Shown: positions 54,077 through 63,252 of the stretch, in pieces
Position numbering within the stretch: position 1 is the first letter of the stretch
How the letters are laid out: each line of letters opens with the position of its first letter
Origin: Haloarcula marismortui ATCC 43049
GTDB taxonomy: Archaea; Halobacteriota; Halobacteria; Halobacteriales; Haloarculaceae
Length of the DNA: 64,000 nt
Direction of reading: 5' to 3'
Assembly (NCBI RefSeq): GCF_000011085.1
Contig: NC_006396.1
Coordinates: 2,666,001 to 2,730,000, forward strand
Program-made: the position numbers and the translations under genes
Notes under the pieces: model-generated
The model's input: the letters and a program-made list of their open reading frames with translations, nothing else
Told to the model about the DNA's origin: nothing
The model's database searches: none

Positions 54077-55030
54077 TTAGGGACTGACGGCCGGCACTTC
54101 GACGCGGTCCAGCACGTCGTCGACGACGGTTGCCGGGTCGACGCCGCGGACGCCCGCGTCGGCGGTCAGGACGAGTCGGTGGGCGAACGCCTCCTCGACA
54201 ACAGTTTTCACGTCGTCTGGGACGGCGTAGTCGCGGCCGTCGAGGACCGCGGCGGCGCGGGTCGCCTCGAACAGCCGCTGAATCCCACGTGGGGAGACGC
54301 CGACATCCACGCGGTCGTCCTCGCGGGTGGCGCGGCCGAGTTCGACGACGTAGTCCCGGAGCGTGCCGTCGACGGTGACCGATTCGACAGTCCGCTGGAG
54401 CGCCGGCAGCCGCTCGCCGTCGATGACGCTGGTGACGCTTGGTGCCTGTGCGGTCCGGTCGGCCCGCCGGTCGATGAGTTCGCGTTCGCCGCCGAAGTCG
54501 GGATACCCCATCGAGGTCTTGACGATGAAGCGGTCCCGCTGGGCCTCGGGCAGGCCGAAGGTCCCCTCCTGTTCGACGGGGTTCTGCGTGGCGATAACAA
54601 AGAACGGCTCGGGCAGGTCGTGGGTCACGCCGTCGACGGTTACCTGCTTCTCGCCCATCGCTTCGAGCAGCGCGGCTTGCGTCTTGGGCGGTGCACGGTT
54701 GATTTCGTCGGCCAGCACGACGTTGGCGAAGACGGGGCCGGGCTGGAAGTCGAACTCGCCGGTGGCCTCGTTGAATACGTTCGAGCCGGTGATGTCGGAC
54801 GGGAGCAGGTCCGGCGTGAACTGCACCCGTTTGAAGGAGAGGTCAAGCGCCGTCGCGAACGACTGGGCAGTGAGCGTCTTCCCCGTGCCCGGCACGTCTT
54901 CGAGCAGGACGTGCCCCCGGGCGAGAATCCCGGTCATGACGGTTTCGAGGAAGTGGTCGTCAGCGATGACGGCACTGCCGACGGCGTCGAGAATCTGTCG
55001 GCTGGTTCGTCCGGCAGTGTCGTGGTCCAT
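54077..55030 (-). CDS. MoxR-family AAA ATPase
   Basis: 317 residues from ATG 55030 (MDHDTAGRTSRQIL). Walker A EDVPGTGKTLTAQ, Walker B NVVLADEINRAPPKTQAAL, sensor 1 FVIATQNPVEQEGT, and ALPEAQRDRF-like block LPEAQRDRFIVK. MoxR ATPases mature or activate VWA/DUF58 partners. It is convergent with the DUF58/transglutaminase operon rather than inside it, which is unusual because moxR most often leads such an operon. Expression could therefore be controlled separately. Confidence 0.94.
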   Translation of the reverse strand: MDHDTAGRTSRQILDAVGSAVIADDHFLETVMTGILARGHVLLEDVPGTGKTLTAQSFATALDLSFKRVQFTPDLLPSDITGSNVFNEATGEFDFQPGPVFANVVLADEINRAPPKTQAALLEAMGEKQVTVDGVTHDLPEPFFVIATQNPVEQEGTFGLPEAQRDRFIVKTSMGYPDFGGERELIDRRADRTAQAPSVTSVIDGERLPALQRTVESVTVDGTLRDYVVELGRATREDDRVDVGVSPRGIQRLFEATRAAAVLDGRDYAVPDDVKTVVEEAFAHRLVLTADAGVRGVDPATVVDDVLDRVEVPAVSP

Positions 55031-55140
55031 ACCGGCGTGTAGACAGCCACCGACAAATACCCTCTCCCTCGGTTTCGCTGGCGGGCGGCCCGATTCCATG
55101 ACACCCATTCACAATAAGAGAGAATTGCCGTAACTATGAG

Positions 55141-55146
55141 TTATAG
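55141..55146 (+). promoter_or_regulatory. TATA-like box of metY
   Basis: TTATAG 28-33 bases before the ATG of metY, in a strongly AT-rich stretch (55105-55170); spacing fits a leaderless transcript. Confidence 0.45.
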
Positions 55147-55173
55147 ATAGCTAGAGATATATGCATACTGCAC

Positions 55174-56460
55174 ATGACCGACGACTACGGATTCGGGACG
55201 CGCTGTGTCCACGCCGGCCAGGAGGAGCCGGACCCGGCCACAGGGGCACGCGCGCCGCCCATCTATCAGACCTCGTCGTACGTCTTTGAGGACGCCGACA
55301 CCGCGGCCGACCGGTACGCCCTGAATGACGACGGCAACGTCTACTCGCGGTTCGACAATCCCACCGTCCGGATGCTCGAAAACCGCATCGCCTCCCTCGA
55401 AAACGCCGTCGACGCCGTCGCAACGGGGTCAGGGATGGCTGCACTCGACGCCGGGACGTTCGTCCTCGCAGCCAACGGCGACAACATCGTGACGGCCTCC
55501 TCTATCTATGGTGGCACCCACTCGTATTACTCCAACACCGCCAGCCGCCGGGGCATCGAGACGCGATTCGTCGACACGCTCGACCCGGACGCCTACGCTG
55601 AGGCCATCGACGAGGACACGGCCTACGTCCACTTCGAGACTATCGGCAACCCGTCGCTGGTCGTCCCACCGATGGAGGAAATCGCCGAGGTAGCCCACGA
55701 CCACGGTGTGCCCGTCTTCGTCGACAACACGTTCGGGACGCCGGCTCTGTGCAACCCGCTCGATCACGGCGTGGACCTCCTCTGGGAGTCGACGACGAAG
55801 TGGATTCACGGCTCCGGGACGACCGTCGGCGGCGTCCTCGTCGACGGCGGCTCGTTCCCCTGGGACGAGTACCCCGAGAAGTTCCCGGAACTGGGTGGCG
55901 AGAACGAGGCCTTCGGGAAGAACTTCTCCGAAGCCTTTGGCGACCGAGCCTTCTCTGTCGCCGCCCGCCAGCGCGCGCTCCGGTCGCTCGGCGACGGCCA
56001 GAAGCCGTTCGACGCCTGGGCGACCCTCCAAGGCGCGGAAACCCTCTCTCTGCGGATGGAACGCCACTGCGAGAATGCGATGGCTGTCGCCCGGCACCTC
56101 GAAGACCACCCCGAAGTTGCCTGGGTTACCTATCCCGGGCTGGAGAGCCACGAGACCCACGACCTGGCACAGCAGTACCTCTCCGGTGGGTTCGGCGGCA
56201 TCGTCACGTTCGGGCTGGAAGCCGGCTACGATGCCGGTCGACGGTTCTGCGAGGAGACGGACCTCGCTCAGTTCCTTGCGAACATCGGCGATGCCAAGAC
56301 GCTGGTCATCCACCCGGCTTCGACTACCCACGCCCAGCTCAGCGAGGCGGAACAGCGTGCCAGCGGCGTCACGCCGGACCTCCTCCGGTTCAGCGTCGGT
56401 ATTGAGGACCCAGAAGACATCATCGCAGATATCGACGAGGCCATCGAACGAGTCACATGA
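55174..56460 (+). CDS. metY: O-acetylhomoserine sulfhydrylase MetY
   Basis: PLP enzyme making homocysteine from O-acetylhomoserine and sulfide. 428 residues, the long form typical of MetY rather than MetB. Signatures: [60 protein letters not shown] lysine in [13 protein letters not shown], and the long insert with [15 protein letters not shown] near 230-250 seen in MetY. Overlaps the start of metX by four bases (ATGA), so the two successive steps of direct sulfhydrylation are co-translated. Confidence 0.92.
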   Translation: MTDDYGFGTRCVHAGQEEPDPATGARAPPIYQTSSYVFEDADTAADRYALNDDGNVYSRFDNPTVRMLENRIASLENAVDAVATGSGMAALDAGTFVLAANGDNIVTASSIYGGTHSYYSNTASRRGIETRFVDTLDPDAYAEAIDEDTAYVHFETIGNPSLVVPPMEEIAEVAHDHGVPVFVDNTFGTPALCNPLDHGVDLLWESTTKWIHGSGTTVGGVLVDGGSFPWDEYPEKFPELGGENEAFGKNFSEAFGDRAFSVAARQRALRSLGDGQKPFDAWATLQGAETLSLRMERHCENAMAVARHLEDHPEVAWVTYPGLESHETHDLAQQYLSGGFGGIVTFGLEAGYDAGRRFCEETDLAQFLANIGDAKTLVIHPASTTHAQLSEAEQRASGVTPDLLRFSVGIEDPEDIIADIDEAIERVT

Positions 56461-57665
56461 ACGTCGAACACAACACTGTCTCGCTTGGCGAGTTCGAGTT
56501 TGACTGCGGGGAAACGATTCCGGAGCTGGAAATCACCTACGAAGCCTACGGGGAGTTTGACGGCGACAACGCGGTGCTGGTCTGTCACGCGCTGACCGGC
56601 AGCGCCCACGTCGCCGGCCGCGACCGAGTCGACAGCGCCGATCAGGCCCGCGCCTGGTGGGACGATATCGTTGGGCCGGGCAAAGCCATCGACACCACGG
56701 AGTACTACGTCGTCTGTGCAAACGTACCGGGCTCGTGCTACGGGTCGACGGGACCGAAAAGCGAGAACCCGGAGACGGGCGAGCCCTACGGCACGGACTT
56801 CCCGCCGGTCACCGTCACGGACTGGACCGAGGCCCAGCGCGCCCTGCTTGACGAACTCGGGATTCCCCACCTCCACGCCGTCGTCGGCGGCAGCGTCGGT
56901 GGCATGAACGTCATCGAGTGGGCCAAACGCCACCCGGACCACGTCGACCGCATCGTTCCCATCGCCGCGGCCGCGCGACTGGACACGCAGTGCCTCTCGC
57001 TCGACGCCATCGCCCGCCGGGCCATCACGACCGACCCGAACTGGAAGCAGGGCCACTACTACGGCGAGGACGACGAGCCGCCAAGCGACGGCCTCGCGCT
57101 GGCCCGCCAACTGGGCCACGTGATGTACCTCTCGAAGGCGTCGATGGAGCGCCGCTTCGGCCGCCGCGCCGCCGGTCGGGACGCCGTCCGCACGTTCCCC
57201 ACCGACGCCGCGGGCGCGTTCTTCCCGTACCGCGACGTGGAGTCGTATCTCGACTACAACGCCGAGAAGTTCACCGAGCGCTTCGACGCCAACAGCTACC
57301 TCTACCTGACGCGGGCGATGGACAACTACGACCTCGCCGCCGGGTTCGAGTCCGATGCGGACGCGCTGGCGGCCTTCGACGGCGACGCGCTGGTGATGTC
57401 CTTTACCGCCGACTGGCACTTCACCACCCAGCAGGCGGAGGCGCTAGCCGACTCGCTCCGGGCGGCCGACGCGAACGTCGCCCACCACGTCATCGACTCC
57501 GACCACGGCCACGACGCGTTCCTCGTCGAACCAGACAACGTTGGGCCGCCGCTCGCGGACTTCCTTGACGCGGGCGTCGACGGTAACGCCGTCACCGACT
57601 CCGTTGTCGAGGATAGTCAGGAGAGCAATTTCGCACCCGTCCACAACAGCCTGTTCTCGCAGTAG
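56457..57665 (+). CDS. metX: Homoserine O-acetyltransferase MetX
   Basis: 402 residues, alpha/beta-hydrolase fold. Acetylates homoserine to feed MetY. Nucleophile elbow [12 protein letters not shown] (Ser), oxyanion-side [11 protein letters not shown], the GSCYGSTGP block, acid Asp in FTADWHF and His in SDHGHDAFL. The elbow reads GGSVGG where most family members have GGSMGG. The last 40 residues are a low-similarity acidic tail. Translation coupled to metY. Confidence 0.95.
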   Translation: MNVEHNTVSLGEFEFDCGETIPELEITYEAYGEFDGDNAVLVCHALTGSAHVAGRDRVDSADQARAWWDDIVGPGKAIDTTEYYVVCANVPGSCYGSTGPKSENPETGEPYGTDFPPVTVTDWTEAQRALLDELGIPHLHAVVGGSVGGMNVIEWAKRHPDHVDRIVPIAAAARLDTQCLSLDAIARRAITTDPNWKQGHYYGEDDEPPSDGLALARQLGHVMYLSKASMERRFGRRAAGRDAVRTFPTDAAGAFFPYRDVESYLDYNAEKFTERFDANSYLYLTRAMDNYDLAAGFESDADALAAFDGDALVMSFTADWHFTTQQAEALADSLRAADANVAHHVIDSDHGHDAFLVEPDNVGPPLADFLDAGVDGNAVTDSVVEDSQESNFAPVHNSLFSQ

Positions 57666-57784
57666 CGACGCGGGCGTATCATCCGGTGACCGGCAGGTTC
57701 GCTCTCCCTCGGTTCGGTTCATCAATCATGTATGTCCTGTTTCACGATAGCATTTAACACATCTCGGGACGACTGTTCCTACGT

Positions 57785-58087
57785 ATGGCTGACATGACCA
57801 CGAACATCGAAAGCGAGGAGTATTCGTTCGGCCAGACGGTGTACGACGAGGACGGGGACGCACTCGGGACCATCCGCGGGTTCGACGAACACGGCTTCTA
57901 CGTCACGGTCGAGGACGGCATTGAGTCCATGTCGAGCGAGCATCTCAGCGCCGGGGCCGCGGGCGAGGCCGAACTGATGTGGCGCTGCTGGGAATGCGGT
58001 GAGATGGGCAAGATCGAGGATATTCCCGACGAATGTCCGTCCTGCAACGCGCCCAAGGAGGACATCTACTACTGGCAGGAGGACTGA
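57785..58087 (+). CDS. Small protein with rubredoxin-like zinc/iron site
   Basis: 100 residues. N-terminal 50 residues (FGQTVYDEDGDALGTIRGFDEHG) look like a PRC-barrel-type fold; the C-terminal 35 carry CWECGEMGKI and ECPSCNAPKEDIYYW, the two CxxC knuckles plus the aromatic ending of rubredoxin-like domains. It could bind Fe for electron transfer or Zn for structure. A second Met at residue 4 is an alternative start. TATA-like GCATTTAAC lies about 30 bases upstream. Confidence 0.82.
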   Translation: MADMTTNIESEEYSFGQTVYDEDGDALGTIRGFDEHGFYVTVEDGIESMSSEHLSAGAAGEAELMWRCWECGEMGKIEDIPDECPSCNAPKEDIYYWQED

Positions 58088-58111
58088 GGCGACGCCCGCG
58101 TGACAGGCCGT

Positions 58112-58669
58112 TTACGCCCGTTCGAACCGCTCGGCGTCGACCGCCCCGACGGCTTCCTGCACTGTCTCGACGGCTGACGCCGGAAGCGAGAACCGCAGCG
58201 TCGTCCAGTCCCGTTCGAGAATCGCGCGTCCGTCGTCGTCGTAGATGGCCACGTACACCAGTGTCCCCCCGTAGACTTGTGCCAGCGCATCGAACGTTTC
58301 TGCCGTGACCGGCACTGTTCCGGTCGTGTGGGTGTCCGTTGCCGAAACAGTGGTGTGGCCCGCAATCGTCTCGACAGCGAACCGTTCCGCACCGGGGTTG
58401 TCCCGTCGCCCCAACCCGAGATGGACGAATGCTTCTGCCGGTGTTCGTGGTGACGCGTCCAGCACGGCCGCGAGCAGGTCCAGCCCGACCGGTTCGTCCG
58501 GGTCGGATAGCTCGAACCGCTGTGTGGTCTCGTCCTGTGGCCAGGTCGGACCCGGTTCGACGCCGCCACCGATGCCCTCCCACGCCGTGACGATTGTCTC
58601 GGTCAGCCGGTCGATACCGATCTCGTCGATGGCCCGAACTACCGCCTCGGCGTCGTCGGAGTCGCTCAT
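58112..58669 (-). CDS. Conserved haloarchaeal protein, unknown function
   Basis: 185 residues from ATG 58669 (MSDSDDAEAVVRAIDEIG). Soluble, acidic, mixed alpha/beta; includes GRRDNPGAERFAVETIAGHT and VYVAIYDDDGRAILERDWTT. No cysteine pair, nucleotide or metal motif. The longer frame upstream is Arg-rich non-coding. It is convergent with the rubredoxin-like gene and divergent from the reductase gene. No family recognised. Confidence 0.72.
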   Translation of the reverse strand: MSDSDDAEAVVRAIDEIGIDRLTETIVTAWEGIGGGVEPGPTWPQDETTQRFELSDPDEPVGLDLLAAVLDASPRTPAEAFVHLGLGRRDNPGAERFAVETIAGHTTVSATDTHTTGTVPVTAETFDALAQVYGGTLVYVAIYDDDGRAILERDWTTLRFSLPASAVETVQEAVGAVDAERFERA

Positions 58670-58758
58670 GGCCGCTCGTTCGTCGCTCGCGGTCAAGTGC
58701 GTGCTGATTCCGGCACGTCGGTGATGGGTTTTTGTCTGGGCCGTCCCTGCCCGTCGGT

Positions 58759-59643
58759 ATGGATATCGTCGTCGTCGGGGCCGGGAGCCTCGGCAGCCTC
58801 GTCGGTGGCCTGCTCGCTCGTGAACACGACGTGACGCTTGTCGGTCGCGAGCCACACGTGAGTCAGGTCACTGAGCGTGGCCTTTCGGTCGTCGGAGCCG
58901 AGGAGTTTCGGGTCCACCCGAACGCACAGACGGCGATGCCGGAACGTGCCGACCTCGCGCTGGTGACGGTCAAGGCATACGACACCGCTACCGTTGCAGC
59001 GGACCTTGCCGACTGTACGCTTGATGCCTGTCTTTCGCTACAGAACGGGATGGGCAACGAATCGCAGTTAGCCGCTGTACTCGATTGTTCGGTGCTGGCG
59101 GGGACATGCTCCTATGGGGCACGCCTTCGAGAACCGGGCACTGTGGCGTTCACCGGCCGCGGCGAGGTCGTACTGGGAGAGCGCAACGGCGGTCAGTCTG
59201 CGGTCGCTGACAGCGTCGGGGCTGCCTTCCGCGCGGCCGGTATCGAGACGACCGTCGCAGCGGACATGCCGACCCGCCTCTGGGAGAAACTCGCGGTCAA
59301 CGCCGGCATCAACGCCGTGACGGCGCTCGCCCGCGTGGAGAACGGCGCGCTAGCCGACTCGCCGGCCGACGCCATCGCCGCGGACGCGGCCCGCGAGACG
59401 GCCGCTGTCGCCCGGGAGCAGGGCATCGACCTCCCCGACGAGCGTGCGGTGTCGCTCGTCGAGCGTGTGGTCGACGACACCGCCGCCAACCATTCGTCGA
59501 TGTATCAGGATATCTCGGCCGGTCAGCAAACCGAAATAGATGCCATCAACGGCTATGTCGCCGAGACTGCGACCGAGCGGGTCCCGGTCAACGAGACGCT
59601 TGCCGGGCTCGTCCGTACGTGGGAGCGACACCGCGAGCGGTAG
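58759..59643 (+). CDS. 2-dehydropantoate 2-reductase-like protein
   Basis: 294 residues from ATG 58759. NADP-binding start MDIVVVGAGSLGSLVGGLLA, the LVTVKAYDTATVA block, LQNGMGNE, and catalytic-Lys region PTRLWEKLAVNAGINAVTAL, then YQDISAGQQTEIDAINGYV, all PanE/ApbA features. The usual role is ketopantoate reduction in pantothenate/CoA synthesis; many haloarchaea carry more than one paralog, so another 2-keto acid is possible. Confidence 0.88.
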   Translation: MDIVVVGAGSLGSLVGGLLAREHDVTLVGREPHVSQVTERGLSVVGAEEFRVHPNAQTAMPERADLALVTVKAYDTATVAADLADCTLDACLSLQNGMGNESQLAAVLDCSVLAGTCSYGARLREPGTVAFTGRGEVVLGERNGGQSAVADSVGAAFRAAGIETTVAADMPTRLWEKLAVNAGINAVTALARVENGALADSPADAIAADAARETAAVAREQGIDLPDERAVSLVERVVDDTAANHSSMYQDISAGQQTEIDAINGYVAETATERVPVNETLAGLVRTWERHRER

Positions 59644-59664
59644 GTTCTGGAATCACACAACGAC

Positions 59665-59670
59665 TATATA
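59665..59670 (+). promoter_or_regulatory. TATA box upstream of gluconate/galactonate dehydratase
   Basis: TATATA 24-29 bases before an ATG at 59694 that opens a 31-codon upstream frame; the dehydratase ATG at 59786 is about 120 bases downstream. This places the probable transcription start at or near 59694. Confidence 0.5.
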
Positions 59671-59693
59671 CACGTCTCCTATGTGTGTCTCAC

Positions 59694-59789
59694 ATGACTC
59701 CACAGACCGACGGAGCGCGGCTCGACGCGCCGCGTAGTGCTCCCAGCGGGACTGCTTCGTGTACTACAGCGAGGGGACCACTGGCATGA
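59694..59789 (+). CDS. Possible 31-residue upstream ORF before dehydratase
   Basis: ATG at the expected start of a leaderless transcript, protein MTPQTDGARLDAPRSAPSGT plus 11 residues, stop overlapping the dehydratase ATG as ATGA. The codon pattern is GC-rich. It could be a translated leader that couples to the dehydratase, or the start of the enzyme displaced by a frameshift. No known function. Confidence 0.35.
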   Translation: MTPQTDGARLDAPRSAPSGTASCTTARGPLA

Positions 59790-60961
59790 CAGCGGACGAC
59801 GCGGCCGGGAACCGCACCGTCGACTACGAACTGTTCGAGGTCCCGCCGCGCTGGCTCTTCCTTCGGCTAGAGACGGCCGATGGAACCGTCGGCTGGGGCG
59901 AACCCGTCGTCGAGGGTCGAGCACACACCGTGCGTGCGGCCGTCGAGGAACTGCTCGACAGCTATCTCATCGGAGAGAACCCGGAGAACATCCAGGACCA
60001 CTGGCAGGCGATGTACCGCGGCGGCTTCTACCGCGGCGGCCCGGTCCTGATGTCCGCCATCGCCGGCATCGACCAGGCGCTGTGGGATATCAAAGGGAAG
60101 CAACTCGGTGCGCCGGTCCACCAGCTTCTGGGCGGCCAGGCCCGGGACCGGATTCGGGTGTACCAGTGGATCGGCGGCGACGAGCCCTCCGACGTAGCCA
60201 GCGCCGCTCAGGAGCAGGTCGACGCCGGGTTCACGGCGCTGAAGATGAACGCAACGCCCGAAATCGAGCGCGTCGACAACCCGGCCACGGTCGAGGCCGC
60301 CGCGACGCGACTCCGGGAGGTCAGGGAGGCCGTCGGTCCCGAGGTCGACATCGGCGTCGACTTCCACGGTCGCGTCACGAAGCCGATGGGCAAGCGGCTC
60401 GCGTCCGCGCTGGAGCCCTATGAGCCGATGTTCATCGAGGAACCGGTGTTGCCCGAACACAACGACGCGCTGCCGGCGCTTGCGGCCCACACCGAGATTC
60501 CGATTGCGACCGGCGAACGGATGTACTCGCGGTGGGACTACAAGGAAGTGTTCGAGGACGGGGCCGTCGACGTGATACAGCCGGACCTCTCTCACGCCGG
60601 CGGCATCACCGAGGTGTACAAGATCGCGTCGATGGCCGAGGCCTACGACGTGGCGATGGCCCCCCACTGCCCGCTCGGCCCGGTCGCCTTGGCGTCGTGT
60701 GTTCAGGTCGACGCCTGCTCGCCCAACGCGCTCATTCAGGAACAGAGCATCGACATCCACTACAACGAGACGACCGACGTGCTGGACTACCTCGCCGACC
60801 CGTCCGTGTTCGACTACGAGGACGGGTTCGTCACCGTGCCCACGGACCCCGGCCTCGGAATCGAGATTGACGAGGCGTTCCTCCGGGAGCAGTCCCAGCA
60901 AGAGGTCGACTGGCACAACCCCGTCTGGCGACACGACGACGGCAGCGTCGCCGAGTGGTAG
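59786..60961 (+). CDS. D-gluconate/D-galactonate dehydratase, enolase superfamily
   Basis: 391 residues from ATG 59786; an alternative GTG is at 59759. The family domain starts at DYELFEVPPRWLFLRLET with GWGEPVVEGRAHTV. Catalytic features of galactonate-dehydratase-like enzymes: IGVDFHGRV (metal Asp plus His), FIEEPVLPE, ATGERMYSR, IQPDLSHAGGITE and APHCPLGPV. In haloarchaea an enzyme of this type makes 2-keto-3-deoxygluconate in the semi-phosphorylative Entner-Doudoroff pathway. It is a distinct subgroup from the dehydratase at 24827. Monocistronic, promoter 90 bases upstream. Confidence 0.88.
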   Translation: MTADDAAGNRTVDYELFEVPPRWLFLRLETADGTVGWGEPVVEGRAHTVRAAVEELLDSYLIGENPENIQDHWQAMYRGGFYRGGPVLMSAIAGIDQALWDIKGKQLGAPVHQLLGGQARDRIRVYQWIGGDEPSDVASAAQEQVDAGFTALKMNATPEIERVDNPATVEAAATRLREVREAVGPEVDIGVDFHGRVTKPMGKRLASALEPYEPMFIEEPVLPEHNDALPALAAHTEIPIATGERMYSRWDYKEVFEDGAVDVIQPDLSHAGGITEVYKIASMAEAYDVAMAPHCPLGPVALASCVQVDACSPNALIQEQSIDIHYNETTDVLDYLADPSVFDYEDGFVTVPTDPGLGIEIDEAFLREQSQQEVDWHNPVWRHDDGSVAEW

Positions 60962-61058
60962 TCCGGCGGGAATCTCCCCTTTCCCTCGGCAGCGACTGTG
61001 TCAGTGATGGGACACAGCAAAGGAAAGGGCTCATATCCCGCGCCCGATACGTATCTGT

Positions 61059-61718
61059 ATGGCCTCCTCAACGTCGTGGAAGCGCGATTTCGCGAGCGGC
61101 CTCATCATCCTGTTGCCCCTTCTGGTGACGATTTACGTTATCCTCTATCTCTACTCAATCCTTGCGTCGGCGGCGGTTATCCCGGCGATTGACGGCGAAC
61201 TGCTAGCGGCGCTCGGACTCCCCTCGGGTACCTCGTCTGTTGAACTTGCCCGGGTGTTTACGACGCTGATTATCTTCATCCTCATCGTGTTCTCCATCGG
61301 CTATCTGATGCGGACAGCCTTCGGCGATATCGTCGAACGCGCAATCGACGACGCGATGAACCACGTGCCGGGCCTCCGGGTGGTGTACAACGCCTCGAAG
61401 ATGGCGGTCGAAACGGCTGTCGGGGGAACCGAAGACCTTCAGGCGCCGGTGAAACTCGAAGTGTGGGACGGGATGCGGATGACGGCGTTCAAAACGGGAC
61501 AGACCACCGACGACGGCCGTGAGGTACTCTTCCTGCCGACGGCGCCGAACATCACGACCGGCTACGTCGTCGAGGTCGAACCGCACCGCTACGAGGAAAT
61601 CGATGAACGCGTCGAAGAAGCGCTGACGCGCATCCTTAGCGCCGGATTCGGCGACACGGACCGTAGTAACGCGACGCCGATTCCGGTCGCCGACGAGGAC
61701 GACCTCGCGGACGACTAA
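61059..61718 (+). CDS. DUF502 membrane protein
   Basis: 219 residues. Two membrane segments (FASGLIILLPLLVTIYVILY and FTTLIIFILIVFSIGYLM), then a soluble domain with VPGLRVVYNASKMAVE, VLFLPTAPNITTGYVVEVE, the conserved DUF502 blocks. Related to COV (continuous vascular ring) proteins of plants; function in archaea unknown. Ends 20 bases before the convergent aminotransferase stop. Confidence 0.9.
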   Translation: MASSTSWKRDFASGLIILLPLLVTIYVILYLYSILASAAVIPAIDGELLAALGLPSGTSSVELARVFTTLIIFILIVFSIGYLMRTAFGDIVERAIDDAMNHVPGLRVVYNASKMAVETAVGGTEDLQAPVKLEVWDGMRMTAFKTGQTTDDGREVLFLPTAPNITTGYVVEVEPHRYEEIDERVEEALTRILSAGFGDTDRSNATPIPVADEDDLADD

Positions 61719-61738
61719 TAGCGCCGCTCAGTGCGCTC

Positions 61739-62671
61739 TCAGACGTAGTGGAACCACTCTTCGCGGTCGCCGCTCTCGATCACGTCGAAGAAGGCCGACT
61801 GAAGCTCGTCAGTGACTGGCCCCTTCGTCCCCTCGCCGATCTCGTTGTCGTCGACGCTCCGAATGGGCGTGACCTCAGCCGCGGTACCGGTAAAGAACAG
61901 TTCGTCGGCGGTGTACAGCTCACCGCGAGAGATAGTCGCTTCCTCGTGGACGGTGTAGCCCATCTCTTCGGCGAGCGTGATCGCGGTGTTGCGGGTGATG
62001 CCTTCGAGGATGCTCTCGGCTAGCCCGGGCGTGTAGATTTCGCCGTCCCGGACCATGAAGATGTTCTCGCCCGGCCCCTCGGCGACGTTGCCCTCCTTGT
62101 TCAGGACGATGGCCTCGGTGTAGCCGTTCCGGCGGGCCTCCTCGCCGGCGAGCATGCTGTTGACGTACAGCCCCGTGGTCTTGATGTTGGTCGGAATCTG
62201 GCTGGAGGCGTGCTTACGCCAGGACGACACCATCACGTCGACGCCCTCTTCCAGCGCTTCCTCGCCCAGATACGCGCCCCACGGCCACGCTGCGATAGTG
62301 GTCTTCGTCGGGCAGTCTTTCGGGCTCACGCCGAGCGAGTCGAAGCCGTAGTAGACGATGGGGCGGATGTAACACGACTCGAACCCTTCCGTCTCGATGA
62401 GTTCCGTCGTCGCCTCGGTGAGTTCGTCTTTGCTGAACTCGATGTCGAGGTCGTAGGGTTTCGCGGACTTGTACAGGCGGTCCAGATGTTCCTCCCAGCG
62501 GAAGATGGCCGGTCCTTGTTCAGTGTCGTAACAGCGAACGCCCTCGAAAACGCCGGTCCCGTAGTGCAGCGCGTGTGTGAGAACGTGCGTCTGTGCGTCT
62601 TCGAAGTCGACGAACTCGCCGTCCATCCAGATCCGGTCGGTCCCCTCGAACATCTCCGGGCGGTCGCTCAT
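61739..62671 (-). CDS. ilvE: Branched-chain amino acid aminotransferase
   Basis: 310 residues from ATG 62671 (MSDRPEMFEGTDRIWMDGEF). Class IV fold-type: HVLTHALHYGTGVFEGVRCY, IRPIVYYG, PLP lysine in TNIKTTGLYVNSML, VAEGPGENIFMV and GITRNTAITLAEEMG. Catalyses the last step of leucine, isoleucine and valine synthesis with glutamate as donor. The frame runs further upstream but through non-coding Arg-rich sequence. Apparently monocistronic. Confidence 0.94.
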   Translation of the reverse strand: MSDRPEMFEGTDRIWMDGEFVDFEDAQTHVLTHALHYGTGVFEGVRCYDTEQGPAIFRWEEHLDRLYKSAKPYDLDIEFSKDELTEATTELIETEGFESCYIRPIVYYGFDSLGVSPKDCPTKTTIAAWPWGAYLGEEALEEGVDVMVSSWRKHASSQIPTNIKTTGLYVNSMLAGEEARRNGYTEAIVLNKEGNVAEGPGENIFMVRDGEIYTPGLAESILEGITRNTAITLAEEMGYTVHEEATISRGELYTADELFFTGTAAEVTPIRSVDDNEIGEGTKGPVTDELQSAFFDVIESGDREEWFHYV

Positions 62672-62885
62672 CGCACGACCCCTCCGGTGAGCTGACAGTC
62701 GCGGTGCCCGCGGGTGGTGCCTCCTGCTGTCTCGTCGTGTGTCATATCTACCCCATTGATTCCCGTGGTTAAGAGTGTTGACGATACCCCCGCGGGTCAG
62801 GGTCGCGTTGTCTCGTACGGCCAGTACGGAGCACTGCCCCGGCGAGCACAAACGCTTTAGTGGAATCTGGCCGTCCGCACCGCAC

Positions 62886-63116
62886 ATGTCCTTCCTGAAG
62901 CGGTCGCTCCACCGCAGCGTCGCTGTCCTGTTGCTTCCGCTGGGCCTGCTCCTGATTCAGACCGAGGTCATCACGCGAAATCTCTCCGGTGTCGTCGAAT
63001 CACCGGTGCCCGGGCTCTCTCGGGCCGTGGGTATCGCTTTGTTCACTGGAGCGACGCTGTACCTCGTCGCCAGCGGTCTCAGACAACTTGCAGCGGCGGC
63101 GGATACTCCCCTCTGA
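62886..63116 (+). CDS. Small two-helix membrane protein
   Basis: 76 residues from ATG 62886 (MSFLKRSLHRSVAVLLLPLG). Basic N-terminus, two hydrophobic segments (about 11-27 and 46-66) separated by an external loop, no motif. A TATA-like GCTTTAG about 30 bases upstream supports the start. Function unknown. Confidence 0.7.
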   Translation: MSFLKRSLHRSVAVLLLPLGLLLIQTEVITRNLSGVVESPVPGLSRAVGIALFTGATLYLVASGLRQLAAAADTPL

Positions 63117-63252
63117 CTCGCAAACTGGTCCAGTCCCGTGATTGCTGGAAATAAACACTGGCTGTCTTCTTCCCACACTGTCGGACGTTGCTCTCTCAAT
63201 AATTCTGCGGCACGGAGTGGCGACTACTCTGTCTCAGCTACAGCCACCAGTA

